This document shows positions 1 to 8,565 of a stretch of 64,000 nt of DNA, piece by piece. The notes beneath the pieces are model-generated. The model was not told where the DNA came from. It saw nothing but the letters and a program-made list of their open reading frames with translations, and did not search any database. Source of the stretch: an uncultured Lachnospiraceae bacterium (GTDB lineage Bacteria > Bacillota > Clostridia > Lachnospirales > Lachnospiraceae). Each line of letters starts with the position of its first letter. Position 1 is the stretch's first letter. Both the position numbers and the translations under genes were made by a program. The stretch spans positions 1 through 64,000 of the forward strand of contig CAJUDM010000020.1 of assembly GCA_910584915.1 (NCBI GenBank), in the 5' to 3' direction.

Positions 1-55
1 CGCGTCTGTAAATCGTTTTGTGCGCCGTTCGGAGGCTCGCTGTTTCCAGTTCCGC
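1..55. repeat. Intergenic repeat, copy A
   Basis: This stretch aligns with 1003-1058. Shared blocks are cgcgtctg, aaatcgt, ccgttcgga, gctgttt, ccagtt and cgc, in the same order and spacing. Copy B carries a full hairpin at its left end, and the window edge cuts off the left arm of the same hairpin here. Both copies lie directly after the 3' end of a minus-strand gene of the sugar operon, so they may act as transcript ends or RNA stabilisers. No ORF is supported here. Confidence 0.5.
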
Positions 56-62
56 TAAGTAT

Positions 63-929
63 TTAAAATACATTAAATGTATCGGGATCATTCCCCGAGA
101 ATCCGGCAGGCTCCATCTGATCGATCATTTTCATGTCTTCATCCGCCAAAATAAAGTCAAATACTTTTGTATTATCTTCAATGCGAGACGGTGTTACACT
201 CTTAGGAAGCGGCACAGTATTGTGCTGCAGACACCAGCGTATGCTTATCTGCGCGGCGCTTTTCCCGTATTTCTCCGCAATGGAACAAACTGTCTCATTT
301 CGGAGCACCGCACCGCTACCCATAGGACTCCACGCCTCCACCACAATACCGTTTTCCTGGCAATACCTGATCGTTTTTGTCCGCAGCCATCCCGGATGAC
401 ACTCGATCTGATTTACCATCGGCAGAATCTCCGTCTTCATCAGCGATTCCAGATGATGCGGCAAAAAATTTGACACGCCTATAGCGCGAACTCTCCCCTT
501 TTTATATAATTCTATCATCGCTTCCCAGGTATCCAGATTCATCCGATCCCAGTCTTTGCCGCAATTCACCTCATTCGCCGGCCAGTGGATCAGGTACAGA
601 TCAAAACAGGAAAGTCCTAAATCCCTCAAAGATTTTTCACACGCCGCCAGTGTCCCTTTATAACCTCTGTCCGTATTCCAGACTTTACCGGTAACAAATA
701 AGTCCTCTCTCCGGATCTCCGTTGCCATAAGCCCGGCACTGATCCCCTCTCCCACACTCCGTTCATTTCCATAGACCGCCGCCCCGTCTATATGGCGGTA
801 TCCGCATTCTATTGCACATTTTACAGACTGCACGGCCGTCTCCCCGTCCGGCATCTGCCAGGTTCCGTATCCCACGCAGGGTATCTTCACTCCATTGTTC
901 AGCTCATAAAAATCTGTTAATTTTTTCAT
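63..929 (-). CDS. Aldo/keto reductase (NADPH-dependent)
   Basis: This 288-residue protein has the usual length of a bacterial AKR5-like oxidoreductase, which reduces aldehydes or ketones with NADPH in the cytosol. The catalytic tetrad can be seen: Asp and Tyr in YRHIDGAAVYGNE (about 44-56), Lys in FVTGKVWN (about 82) and His in LYLIHWPA (about 114). The cofactor-binding stretch is PKSVTPSRI (about 242-250). The start ATG follows an AGAGGAA ribosome site. It is the last gene of the minus-strand sugar-transport series, separated from the permease by a repeat-containing gap, so its substrate may derive from the imported sugar. That link is inference only. Confidence 0.9.
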   Translation of the reverse strand: MKKLTDFYELNNGVKIPCVGYGTWQMPDGETAVQSVKCAIECGYRHIDGAAVYGNERSVGEGISAGLMATEIRREDLFVTGKVWNTDRGYKGTLAACEKSLRDLGLSCFDLYLIHWPANEVNCGKDWDRMNLDTWEAMIELYKKGRVRAIGVSNFLPHHLESLMKTEILPMVNQIECHPGWLRTKTIRYCQENGIVVEAWSPMGSGAVLRNETVCSIAEKYGKSAAQISIRWCLQHNTVPLPKSVTPSRIEDNTKVFDFILADEDMKMIDQMEPAGFSGNDPDTFNVF

Positions 930-986
930 TTTTTTCCTCTATTCCAGTTCCGCAGTAATCCTCCCAGTACACCCTTGCCTAAAACA

Positions 987-1016
987 GATTTCCAGACGCC
1001 TACGCGTCTGGAAATC
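987..1016 (-). terminator. Perfect 13-bp hairpin after the permease gene
   Basis: GATTTCCAGACGC (987-999) pairs perfectly with 1004-1016 across a 4-base loop. On the minus strand the hairpin is followed by TGTTTTAGG, a weak U-run, so it may be an intrinsic terminator or a 3'-end stabiliser between the permease and the aldo/keto reductase. It forms the left edge of repeat copy B. Confidence 0.5.
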
Positions 1017-1058
1017 GTCCTATGTACCGTTCGGACACATGCTGTTTTCCAGTTTCGC
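1003..1058. repeat. Intergenic repeat, copy B
   Basis: This is the second copy of the element at 1-55 and includes the right arm of the 987-1016 hairpin. About two thirds of positions match copy A, with differences concentrated in the loop and spacer segments. It sits in the 141-bp gap between the permease and the aldo/keto reductase. Confidence 0.5.
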
Positions 1059-1070
1059 GTGTGCGCCCTG

Positions 1071-2021
1071 TCAGGACTTATTCGCAAATCTGTCAATCAC
1101 CGTCGCCACCAGTATGATCAATCCCACAAACAAAGTCTGATAAAACGAAGGCACATTTAAGAGCGTCAGCCCGTTTGACAGAGTTCCCAGAATACACGCC
1201 CCTATCATCGTCCCCAGAAGGCTTCCCTTTCCCCCTGCCAGGCTTGCGCCGCCTATCGCCGCGGCGGCGATGGCGTTCATCTCATAGCCGTCTCCCGCCT
1301 GCGGATCCGCTGCCGCCAGACGTCCCATGTAAATGATCGCCGCCATAGCGCAGCAGAGTCCTGACACGGCATACGTTCTCGTCTTCACGGATATCGTGTT
1401 GACGCAGGAAAATCTCGCCGCCTCCTCATTGCCTCCTACAGCAAACAGATATTGACCAAATCTTGTGTATTTCAGAACGAACATGAAGATGACAAGCAGA
1501 ACTACAAGTATGATGACCGGCACAGGCACACTGCCGTTCAACGCGTTCATACCGTTTAAAAAAGCGGAATCCAGCCCCCTGACGGGAAGTCCATCCGAGA
1601 TGATCAGTGTAATGCCCCTGTATACGCTCATCGTCCCCATAGTCACAAGAAAAGGCTGAAGCTTTAAAATCGATATCAACAGCCCGTCCACCGCGCCGCA
1701 GATCAGTCCGATCAGCATCGCTGTCAGAATGGCGATATAGAAAGGCACCCCCGCCGCCATCATTTTTGCTGCCGCCATGCTCGACAATGCTACAATAGCT
1801 CCCACCGAGAGCTGAATGCCGCCGGTTATGATGACTAACGTCATCCCGATGGCGATCGTTCCGTTAATGCAGGACTGCAGCAAAATATTGGTCATATTTC
1901 CTCTTGTCAGAAATTTATCGGACATGATCGCAAAGAACAGACATAACAGTACCAAACTTGCAACGATCCCGGCTTTCCTTGTTAAAGAAGCCCCCTTAAA
2001 CAATGTATTATTCTTCTTCAC
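1071..2021 (-). CDS. Sugar ABC transporter permease (RbsC-like)
   Basis: Integral membrane subunit of a carbohydrate uptake 2 (CUT2, ribose/xylose-type) importer. It has many hydrophobic helices and the family stretch GGIQLSVGAIVALSS, followed later by GNEEAARFSCVN and a Gly/Ala-rich AIAAAAIGGASLAGGKGS segment that matches the permease motif facing the ATPase. I chose the GTG at 2021 because GGAGGTGA precedes it at good spacing. An in-frame ATG at 2042 has no ribosome site. The start overlaps the end of the ATPase gene by 14 bp, so the two are translationally coupled. Confidence 0.88.
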   Translation of the reverse strand: MKKNNTLFKGASLTRKAGIVASLVLLCLFFAIMSDKFLTRGNMTNILLQSCINGTIAIGMTLVIITGGIQLSVGAIVALSSMAAAKMMAAGVPFYIAILTAMLIGLICGAVDGLLISILKLQPFLVTMGTMSVYRGITLIISDGLPVRGLDSAFLNGMNALNGSVPVPVIILVVLLVIFMFVLKYTRFGQYLFAVGGNEEAARFSCVNTISVKTRTYAVSGLCCAMAAIIYMGRLAAADPQAGDGYEMNAIAAAAIGGASLAGGKGSLLGTMIGACILGTLSNGLTLLNVPSFYQTLFVGLIILVATVIDRFANKS

Positions 2022-3522
2022 AGTCTTCACCTCCCATAGCATACATCATAATTTTTTCTTCCGTCAGCTCGCTGCTGTCCAGTTCCCCTGTAATTTTTCC
2101 TTCATACATGACGATCACCCTGTCGCTTAAGGAGATCACCTCGGGAAGCTCCGACGAGATCATGATGACCGCCTTCCCCTCATCCGCAAACTGTCTGATC
2201 AGTTTATATATTTCAAATTTGACATTGATATCGATACCCCTTGTGGGCTCATCCAGTATCAGAATATCCGGATCTGTATTCATTGTGCGCGCAATAACGA
2301 TCTTCTGTTGGTTTCCGCCGGAGAGACGCCCTGTCTCATATTCTTCATCCCGCGGAGAGACCTGAAGCCTTTCCATATATTCTCCGGCATCTTTTTTTAT
2401 ATAGGCATGATCCAGTATCCCGTGCCTCACATACTTTTTCAAGTTTGACAGCACGATATTGGCTCTGTTGGAAAGGATGCCGACCATACCCTGATATTTC
2501 CTGTCCTCAGGTATCAGCATGATCCCCTCCCTCTGGGCATCCAGCGGTTTTTTGACAGAAACCTTTTGTCCGTTCACAAAGATCTCTCCTCCCTGGCGGC
2601 GGTCAATGCCGAAAACAGCCCTCATGACCTCCGTCCTTCCCGCACCGACAAGGCCGGCAAAACCGAGCACCTCCCCTTTGTGAAGCTGAAATGAAACATC
2701 CCTGAATCCTCTTCCTGACAGATGCTTTACCTCCAGCGCCACATCCTCTTTCACATTTGACTTCTCGTTAAATCGCTGCTCTGCAATATTTCTGCCGACC
2801 ATCATTTTGATCAGTTCCGCTTTATCTGTCTTTGCGGTCTCCACCGTTCCGATATACTGTCCGTCCCTGAAGATAGTTGCCCTGTCTGTAATACGGAAAA
2901 TCTCTTCCATTCTGTGGGATATATAAATAATGGATTTTCCCTCCTTCCGCAGATTGTCCATCGTCTGCATCAGTTTTTCGATCTCATTGCCTGTCAGGCT
3001 GGATGTAGGTTCATCCAGAGCGAGCACGATAAAATCCTGCAGCAGCGCTTTCGATATCTCTACCATCTGCTGCTGTGCAGTACTCAGCTCCGCCACAATC
3101 ACCCTGGCTGAAAAATCCGCGTCCAGTTTTTTCAGTATTTCATCTGCTCTTTTAAATATTTCCTCATAATCGATCAGTCCGACTCCTGTCCTCGGCTCCC
3201 TGCCGAGAAAGATATTCTGTCCTACTGTCATCTCGCGGACAAGCTGCAGCTCCTGATGTACTCTGACGATTCCGAGATCCCTTGCCATCGTCAGATTTCT
3301 GATCTCTTCTTTTTTTCCGTTTACCCATATCTCTCCGCTGTCCGCCCTGAATGTCCCCGTCATAATATTTAAAAGTGTGGATTTTCCCGCTCCATTCTCT
3401 CCCAGAAGTGCATGTATCTCACCTTTCTTCAATTCAAACCGCACATTATCGAGCACTCTGTTCGCGCCAAAAGATTTCGAGATTCCATTCATTCGGAGAA
3501 CTGTTTCCTTTTCCATATTCAT
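2008..3522 (-). CDS. Sugar ABC transporter ATP-binding protein (RbsA-like)
   Basis: This 504-residue protein with two ABC domains is the length and layout of CUT2 ATPases. The first domain has Walker A GENGAGKS (about 41-48), the signature ELSTAQQQ and Walker B IVLALDEPTS. The second has a degenerate Walker A (GLVGAGRTE), the signature RLSGGNQQK and Walker B ILILDEPTRG. Degeneration of one Walker A is usual in RbsA-type proteins. It powers sugar uptake together with the permease and the lipoprotein encoded beside it. The start ATG follows GGGGGTGA. Confidence 0.93.
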   Translation of the reverse strand: MNMEKETVLRMNGISKSFGANRVLDNVRFELKKGEIHALLGENGAGKSTLLNIMTGTFRADSGEIWVNGKKEEIRNLTMARDLGIVRVHQELQLVREMTVGQNIFLGREPRTGVGLIDYEEIFKRADEILKKLDADFSARVIVAELSTAQQQMVEISKALLQDFIVLALDEPTSSLTGNEIEKLMQTMDNLRKEGKSIIYISHRMEEIFRITDRATIFRDGQYIGTVETAKTDKAELIKMMVGRNIAEQRFNEKSNVKEDVALEVKHLSGRGFRDVSFQLHKGEVLGFAGLVGAGRTEVMRAVFGIDRRQGGEIFVNGQKVSVKKPLDAQREGIMLIPEDRKYQGMVGILSNRANIVLSNLKKYVRHGILDHAYIKKDAGEYMERLQVSPRDEEYETGRLSGGNQQKIVIARTMNTDPDILILDEPTRGIDINVKFEIYKLIRQFADEGKAVIMISSELPEVISLSDRVIVMYEGKITGELDSSELTEEKIMMYAMGGEDCEEE

Positions 3523-3555
3523 TCATCACCCCCGGCTCCGTTTTTTGTGCCTTTT

Positions 3556-3609
3556 TTGAAAAACAGGACTGACGCCGGTCTGAAAATGATCAGCATACGC
3601 CAGTCCTGT
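3556..3609 (-). terminator. Attenuator-like hairpin between binding protein and ATPase genes
   Basis: ACAGGACTG (3563-3571) pairs with CAGTCCTGT (3601-3609). On the minus strand the hairpin is followed by TTTTTC. A hairpin just after a binding-protein gene commonly lowers expression of the membrane subunits relative to the abundant binding protein, and that is the likely role here. Confidence 0.6.
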
Positions 3610-3658
3610 CCCTGTCATTCATCATCATGTCCGCACATATGTGCCGGACCGGCTGCTT

Positions 3659-4798
3659 TTATTTCCCAAATTCAGCCATATTGTCCGCATCCAAAACTTC
3701 GATCGGGGTGCTCACCACTTTCGGAAGCTCCTGACCGCCCATAATGCGCAGCGCGACCTCCACCGCCGCATAGCCGTTGTCAAACAGAAACTGATCAACA
3801 GTCGCTGTCATCTCGCCTTTTTTGATGGACGCATACGCATCGCCTGTCCCGTCGACACCAACAACAATCACTTCACCCACCTTATTTACGCTTCTGAGCG
3901 CTTCCACCGCCCCAAGAGCCATATTGTCATTGCAACAATAGAATGCGTCGATATCAGGTGTCTGTGTCAGAATATTGGATGCAACATCCATTCCCTTTTC
4001 CACTTCGTAATCCGCTGTCTGGCTTGCCACAATCTCGATATCCGGATATTTCTCCATACCTTCCAAAAATCCGTTTACTCTCTGAATGGATGTAAATGTC
4101 CCGGATACGCCCTCCAGAATGGCAACCTTGCCTTTTCCTCCGATCTTTTCCGCAATATAGTCCGCCGATTTTCTGCCGATCTCTATTTGTATGCCGCCCA
4201 CGAATGTATTGCACTGCGCTATATATTCACAGTTCATATTTACGACAGGCGTTCCGTTTCCCACCGCGGTCTGCACGGCACCGTTTAAATTGTCATTTGT
4301 CAGCGGGGAGAGTACAAGGCTGTCGTACTCATTGGCGAGCATCGTCTCTGCGATGGAGAGCTGTCCTGCCGTATCTGTCTCCGTGCGTGTCGCCTGAATA
4401 TCAACCGAAACGCCAAAATCTTCAGCTGCCTTCTCCATCCCGTCCGCCATGGTCAGCCATGCCTCGTTCGCGTTATTTTTCAGGATACCGCCGATCGTCA
4501 CTTCACCTGTCACTTCCGGTACCGGTCCAAATTTTTCTTCCAGTTCCGCATACGGGATCGTATCTGTCTCTGTATCAGGATTGAATTCTTCTGCCGTCTC
4601 TGTTTCCGTTTCCGCCTCTGTTTCCTCCGCCGCAGGCGCTTCCCCCTCAGCTTCAGCGGTATTCTGCGGTTCCTCCTCCTCTGCCGCCTCTTCCACTGCC
4701 GGCGCTTCCCCGCCTGTCTCCTCCTTTGCGTTTCCGCACGCTGTCAGGCTGACAACCAATACCATACTCAAAACTGCTGCCAAAATCTTCTTTTTCAT
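3659..4798 (-). CDS. Sugar ABC transporter substrate-binding lipoprotein (RbsB-like)
   Basis: This 379-residue lipoprotein has an N-terminal signal peptide ending in a lipobox (VSLTACGN, Cys about 22). A long Glu/Ala/Thr-rich linker follows (about 25-75), then a periplasmic-binding-protein type 1 domain. The domain ends are recognisable in IGGILKNNANEAW, FVGGIQIEIGRKSADY, DAFYCCNDNMALGA and VVGVDGTGDA. It would capture a monosaccharide outside the membrane and deliver it to the adjacent permease. The exact sugar cannot be read from sequence. The gap to the cupin gene (4799-4950) holds a ribosome site and no other gene. Confidence 0.92.
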   Translation of the reverse strand: MKKKILAAVLSMVLVVSLTACGNAKEETGGEAPAVEEAAEEEEPQNTAEAEGEAPAAEETEAETETETAEEFNPDTETDTIPYAELEEKFGPVPEVTGEVTIGGILKNNANEAWLTMADGMEKAAEDFGVSVDIQATRTETDTAGQLSIAETMLANEYDSLVLSPLTNDNLNGAVQTAVGNGTPVVNMNCEYIAQCNTFVGGIQIEIGRKSADYIAEKIGGKGKVAILEGVSGTFTSIQRVNGFLEGMEKYPDIEIVASQTADYEVEKGMDVASNILTQTPDIDAFYCCNDNMALGAVEALRSVNKVGEVIVVGVDGTGDAYASIKKGEMTATVDQFLFDNGYAAVEVALRIMGGQELPKVVSTPIEVLDADNMAEFGK

Positions 4799-4950
4799 TT
4801 TCTTTCCTCCTGATTGTTGTTTGTTTTGTTTTTCATCCTCTTACGCCTCTTTCACAATAATGATCAAACTGCTTTCATATTATTCCTCTACCACCTCCCG
4901 TAAACTGAAATTTCATTCCTTCCGAACAGTATATTTTTCCGGTATCCACT

Positions 4951-6138
4951 CTATTTTATATACACCGCATTATCCGGTCCGAAATGTTGTAAAAGTACCA
5001 TCGGCTCCACTTTGCTGTTGTTTATGATCTTTACGCCGGCCACAGCCCGATCCTTACTCACAAAATATTCATCCGCCGTCTGCTGTCCGACCCGCATCAG
5101 ATTCACAGCCTCCGCTTCATACACTCCAAACTTTCCAAATCCCTGCACGATCACACATCCATACGCCGCTTTATCCGTCAGCACAGTCTCCACTCCGGGT
5201 TCGATCGTCACTTCCTTTGATGTGATATAATCATTGCCGTAGCATACCCACTTTTCCGTCACACCCTCCTGTTTTGTTTCAAGCTTTACAGGGGGCCTGA
5301 AATAATGTTCTTTAAATGCAGGATCAAAATTTGTCTCCCAGTCAATAGCATCCATAATATAATCTGTTTTATTCTCCTCACTTTCAGGACAGATATCTGT
5401 CATATAGCGTTCATCAAACACCTCTCCGCACACGACATTTTCCAGTACACAGTTAAGGTCCGTACCCCACTGAGGCTCATATGTGAGCAGTGACCCGGGA
5501 GCATGTACGACACCTGCCGGGATATACCATCCTGTCCCGATCTCCAAGTCAAACGCTCTGGAATATTTTGTGATATGTGTGTCATAATCTCCGAAATGCT
5601 CTATACATTCCCTGATATCCTCTTTTGTCACCCCTGAATTAAACCCGATATAAGTGGAGGGACGCCTGCCCGGATGATTATTTAACTGAGGCGGGAAATA
5701 GTAACATTCCGGTTTTGCCTCACAGCCTACCTTTTTCGCCACCTCATCGGCCGGATGAAAATGAAAATACAGCGGCGTATCATAGTCAAAAAATTTGGCA
5801 AATACAGGGAATGTACCATATTTTTCCTGCAGCTGTTCCCCGATCAGTTCCTCTCTCAGTTCTGCCACCGCATCCCTGAAAAGAAATTGTTCCCCGTCCG
5901 CGCCGAGTACATAGCTCAATCCCTGGTCAGGCCGCCTGTCATTTTTTACTCTTGTCCCGCTGACCGTACAAAACCAGCGTTCCATGATCGTACCGGACTC
6001 CGCCCCGTATGCAAAATAGTCATCGGGATGAAGTTTCAGCCGATGCCCCGGCGCGCCGAATCTCACCGGGACAAAATTCGGTACCATCCGAAAAATGCCC
6101 CCTCCCTTTTTAAATGTCTCTCTGATCCTTTCTCTCAT
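4951..6138 (-). CDS. Cupin protein resembling phosphomannose isomerase
   Basis: This 395-residue cytosolic protein has cupin-type metal-site features: HFHPADE (about 127-133) and the later IPAGVVHAPG (about 210). These resemble the metal-binding strands of type I mannose-6-phosphate isomerases and related sugar isomerases. It is the first gene downstream of two LacI-type operators and precedes the binding protein gene. The simplest reading is isomerisation of the sugar imported by the neighbouring ABC system, but substrate and phosphorylation state are unknown. The ATG at 6138 follows AAAGGAGGAAGCT, a strong ribosome site. Confidence 0.7.
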   Translation of the reverse strand: MRERIRETFKKGGGIFRMVPNFVPVRFGAPGHRLKLHPDDYFAYGAESGTIMERWFCTVSGTRVKNDRRPDQGLSYVLGADGEQFLFRDAVAELREELIGEQLQEKYGTFPVFAKFFDYDTPLYFHFHPADEVAKKVGCEAKPECYYFPPQLNNHPGRRPSTYIGFNSGVTKEDIRECIEHFGDYDTHITKYSRAFDLEIGTGWYIPAGVVHAPGSLLTYEPQWGTDLNCVLENVVCGEVFDERYMTDICPESEENKTDYIMDAIDWETNFDPAFKEHYFRPPVKLETKQEGVTEKWVCYGNDYITSKEVTIEPGVETVLTDKAAYGCVIVQGFGKFGVYEAEAVNLMRVGQQTADEYFVSKDRAVAGVKIINNSKVEPMVLLQHFGPDNAVYIK

Positions 6139-6157
6139 AGCTTCCTCCTTTAATATT

Positions 6158-6175
6158 ATAAAACCGTTTTTATAT
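6158..6175. promoter_or_regulatory. LacI-family operator, copy 1
   Basis: ATAAAACCGTTTTTATAT is a near-palindrome with a central CG, typical of LacI/GalR operators. It lies 20 bp upstream of the cupin start codon. The identical 18-mer occurs at 6236 and 7337. Confidence 0.8.
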
Positions 6176-6235
6176 AATTTTTTTAAAAAATTCCTTATTT
6201 TTCCAATATAGCATTTTATATTTAAGCAAATATTT

Positions 6236-6253
6236 ATAAAACCGTTTTTATAT
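6236..6253. promoter_or_regulatory. LacI-family operator, copy 2
   Basis: Identical to copy 1, with centres 78 bp apart. It lies between the end of the regulator gene and the cupin gene. Two sites at this spacing could allow DNA looping by a tetrameric repressor or block an intervening promoter in the AT-rich 6176-6235 stretch. Confidence 0.8.
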
Positions 6254-6271
6254 CAGTTAATAAGAGAGGGA

Positions 6272-7315
6272 CTATGCATCCCCCATTTTTCCAATGCTAC
6301 TCTCCCGGATGATAAGTTCCGGCATAAAACACATATCTTTATAAGGAACATCTTTATTCCGAAGCCGTTCAAGTAGTATCTCCGCCGCTGTCTCTCCTAT
6401 CTTTCCTTCCTTCATATCAAAGGAAGTGATCCCTATGATCTTTGAGATATTCAAATTATCCAGGCCTGTCAGCGCGATCTTTCCATCCATATCCCGTACA
6501 GCCTTCCAGCATCCGATCGCCTGCTGGTCATTGGACGCACATATTGCCGTCGGCCGGTCTTTCAACTGGTATAAAATCCTTCCGGAATCATAGCCTCCCT
6601 GCTCAGAATAATCATTCCAGGCAATATACTCTTCCCTGAATTCAATCCCACTGTCCCTCAGAGCCGCTTTATATGCTTCAAACCTCTGTCTGTAAACTTC
6701 TACTCCCTGCCGCCCTGCCAGATACCCGATCTTTCTATGCCCCATCTGAGCCAAATGCATGACCGCCGTATAAATCCCCTTATACACATCGATGGAGATC
6801 GTATCAATGTGCAATCCTTTATTTGCCCAGAGGTGATTACACATACCGCATAAAACTACAGGTCCCGGCGCCCGTTCGATCTCCTCGAGCAGCGCAGGCT
6901 CATAAGAAAAGTTCACAAGAAACAGTCCGTCAACTACCTTTTCCCGCAGCATCCGCAACGCCTTCATCTCCTCCTCATATTCCCCTCCGGTATAATAGAG
7001 AAGCATGGAATAATCCTGTTTCTTCACTGTATGCAGCACCATTTTTATCATATCGAAATATATCTCGTTCGAAGTATCCGGGATCGCCAGCATGATCAGC
7101 CCTGTTTTCGTTGTTTTCAGGATACGCCCGGCTCTGTTTGGCACATAGTTCAACTCTTTTGCAGCCCGTATTACTTTCTCTCTCGTCTCCTCCTTCACAT
7201 AGCCAACATCATTCAATGCGTGCGAAACGGTTCCCGGCGCAACGCCTGCCAGTTTAGCAACATCATTTATTGATACGACAGCGGCCTGCTTCTTCTCTCG
7301 TCCTGCCATATTCAC
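6272..7315 (-). CDS. LacI/GalR-family transcriptional regulator
   Basis: This 347-residue protein begins with a LacI helix-turn-helix (INDVAKLAGVAPGTVSHALN, about 16-35) and the hinge helix region (YVPNRAGRILK). A sugar-binding core follows that is related to periplasmic binding proteins (ICASNDQQAIGC, ITSFDMKEGKIGETAAE). It probably represses the downstream cupin-ABC-aldo/keto reductase genes and itself, since identical operators lie before both transcription units. The inducer is likely the imported sugar or its phosphate. Confidence 0.92.
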   Translation of the reverse strand: MNMAGREKKQAAVVSINDVAKLAGVAPGTVSHALNDVGYVKEETREKVIRAAKELNYVPNRAGRILKTTKTGLIMLAIPDTSNEIYFDMIKMVLHTVKKQDYSMLLYYTGGEYEEEMKALRMLREKVVDGLFLVNFSYEPALLEEIERAPGPVVLCGMCNHLWANKGLHIDTISIDVYKGIYTAVMHLAQMGHRKIGYLAGRQGVEVYRQRFEAYKAALRDSGIEFREEYIAWNDYSEQGGYDSGRILYQLKDRPTAICASNDQQAIGCWKAVRDMDGKIALTGLDNLNISKIIGITSFDMKEGKIGETAAEILLERLRNKDVPYKDMCFMPELIIRESSIGKMGDA

Positions 7316-7336
7316 TCCATCATTCTATGCCCATAT

Positions 7337-7354
7337 ATAAAACCGTTTTTATAT
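7337..7354. promoter_or_regulatory. LacI-family operator, copy 3 (autoregulation)
   Basis: The same 18-mer as at 6158 and 6236, placed 22 bp upstream of the regulator start codon. This predicts autoregulation. Confidence 0.75.
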
Positions 7355-7435
7355 TTCCATTATACTCTTACTTTTTGGAATGACAATATGTATTATTACA
7401 CTAACTTTCATCCATATTTTTGTGTACTTTCCACA

Positions 7436-7466
7436 AAAAATTATGGGACTGCAAAAACAGTCCCAT
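7436..7466 (-). terminator. Intrinsic terminator of the LytM-domain gene
   Basis: ATGGGACTG and CAGTCCCAT (7443-7466) form a perfect 9-bp stem. On the minus strand it is followed by AATTTTTTG. It lies just after the stop codon at 7495. Confidence 0.8.
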
Positions 7467-7494
7467 CAAAAACACCAATATATAGTACCAGGCT

Positions 7495-8385
7495 CTATGC
7501 CACCGGGTTGACCGGCACGCCGTCCTTTGTCAGTTTTAAATATAAGTTGCTGCCTTCCACCGCATAGTACCGGGTGGGTTCCGCTATCTGGGCGAATATT
7601 TCTCCCTCCGCCACATAAGTCCCTTCAGAGACGATCACTTCCTGAAGCTGCCCATAGGTCAGTTCATAGCCGTTCCCCAGGTTCATCACAACAGTATGTC
7701 CCGTCATTGGATCATCATAAATCCTGCTCACCATGCCTGCGGCTGCCGCCTTGACATCCTCGCCCAGAGTCGCCTCGAGCACCAGCGCCGGATTGCATTT
7801 GTACTGTTGCAGAGTCGGGAAATACACCGATTTATCCGCACTGTAATTGATCAATATATTGCCCGCAAACGGCATGATCAGGGAATCCGCCTCGCTGAAT
7901 GTAAGTTCGGGCTGTATCTGAGCTGCCACCGCATCGGAATCAGCCTCTGTCACTTCATCCTCGAGAGGGAGCTCGACCATTGCCTCCGTGGCTTCATCCA
8001 TACCATCCTTCGTCTGTCCCTCATTGACGATCAGCTCGGAAGAGGCCTCCTTCAAGCGGATCGCTTCCGCTTTTTCGTCAAAGGGATCCGCGCTCTCCCC
8101 CGCCCTGCCGTAATTATTTTTTACCGTAGAGGAATCCACTTCCGTGGACGCGGGATCATAGTCCAGATCGCTGTCGGTGACCGGAATATCCTCCGCCACG
8201 ATCTCCGAAGATCCGCTCTCCTCCAGAGAACTGAAATCGATCGTATAACCGCCGTCCTGCTCCTCATCCTTACCGTTCCGCACATAAACCCCGGTTATCG
8301 TCAGTGCCGAGAGCACCAGCACCGAGGAGGCAATCATAATTGCCCTTTCTTTTCTCTGACCACTTTTACCACTACGCTTCTTCAT
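7495..8385 (-). CDS. Membrane-anchored degenerate LytM (M23) protein, SpoIIQ candidate
   Basis: This 296-residue protein has a basic N-terminus, one membrane helix (IMIASSVLVLSALTITGVYV, about 15-34), an acidic linker and a C-terminal LytM/M23 fold (about 185-290). The fold is recognised by GHTVVMNLGNGYELTYGQL. The usual zinc residues are degraded: the YxHL His is Gln (YGQL) and no HxxxD is seen, so endopeptidase activity is unlikely. SpoIIQ, the forespore half of the engulfment channel, is a degenerate LytM protein of this size, so it is the best candidate. I set the start at the ATG at 8385, preceded by GGAGG. An in-frame TTG at 8400 overlaps that ribosome site. Confidence 0.75.
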   Translation of the reverse strand: MKKRSGKSGQRKERAIMIASSVLVLSALTITGVYVRNGKDEEQDGGYTIDFSSLEESGSSEIVAEDIPVTDSDLDYDPASTEVDSSTVKNNYGRAGESADPFDEKAEAIRLKEASSELIVNEGQTKDGMDEATEAMVELPLEDEVTEADSDAVAAQIQPELTFSEADSLIMPFAGNILINYSADKSVYFPTLQQYKCNPALVLEATLGEDVKAAAAGMVSRIYDDPMTGHTVVMNLGNGYELTYGQLQEVIVSEGTYVAEGEIFAQIAEPTRYYAVEGSNLYLKLTKDGVPVNPVA

Positions 8386-8565
8386 TCTATTTTCCTCCAA
8401 ACCACATAATATACTGAATTTGATACTATGCCCTTAGTTTTTCCATACCTGCCTGTTTTATGCAGTTTTGGAGGAAAAATTATTTGTTTGTTTATTTCCG
8501 TCCCGGCTGATAATCGGTAAAATATTTATTATACAGTACACTTTACATATTATTATTTTTATATA

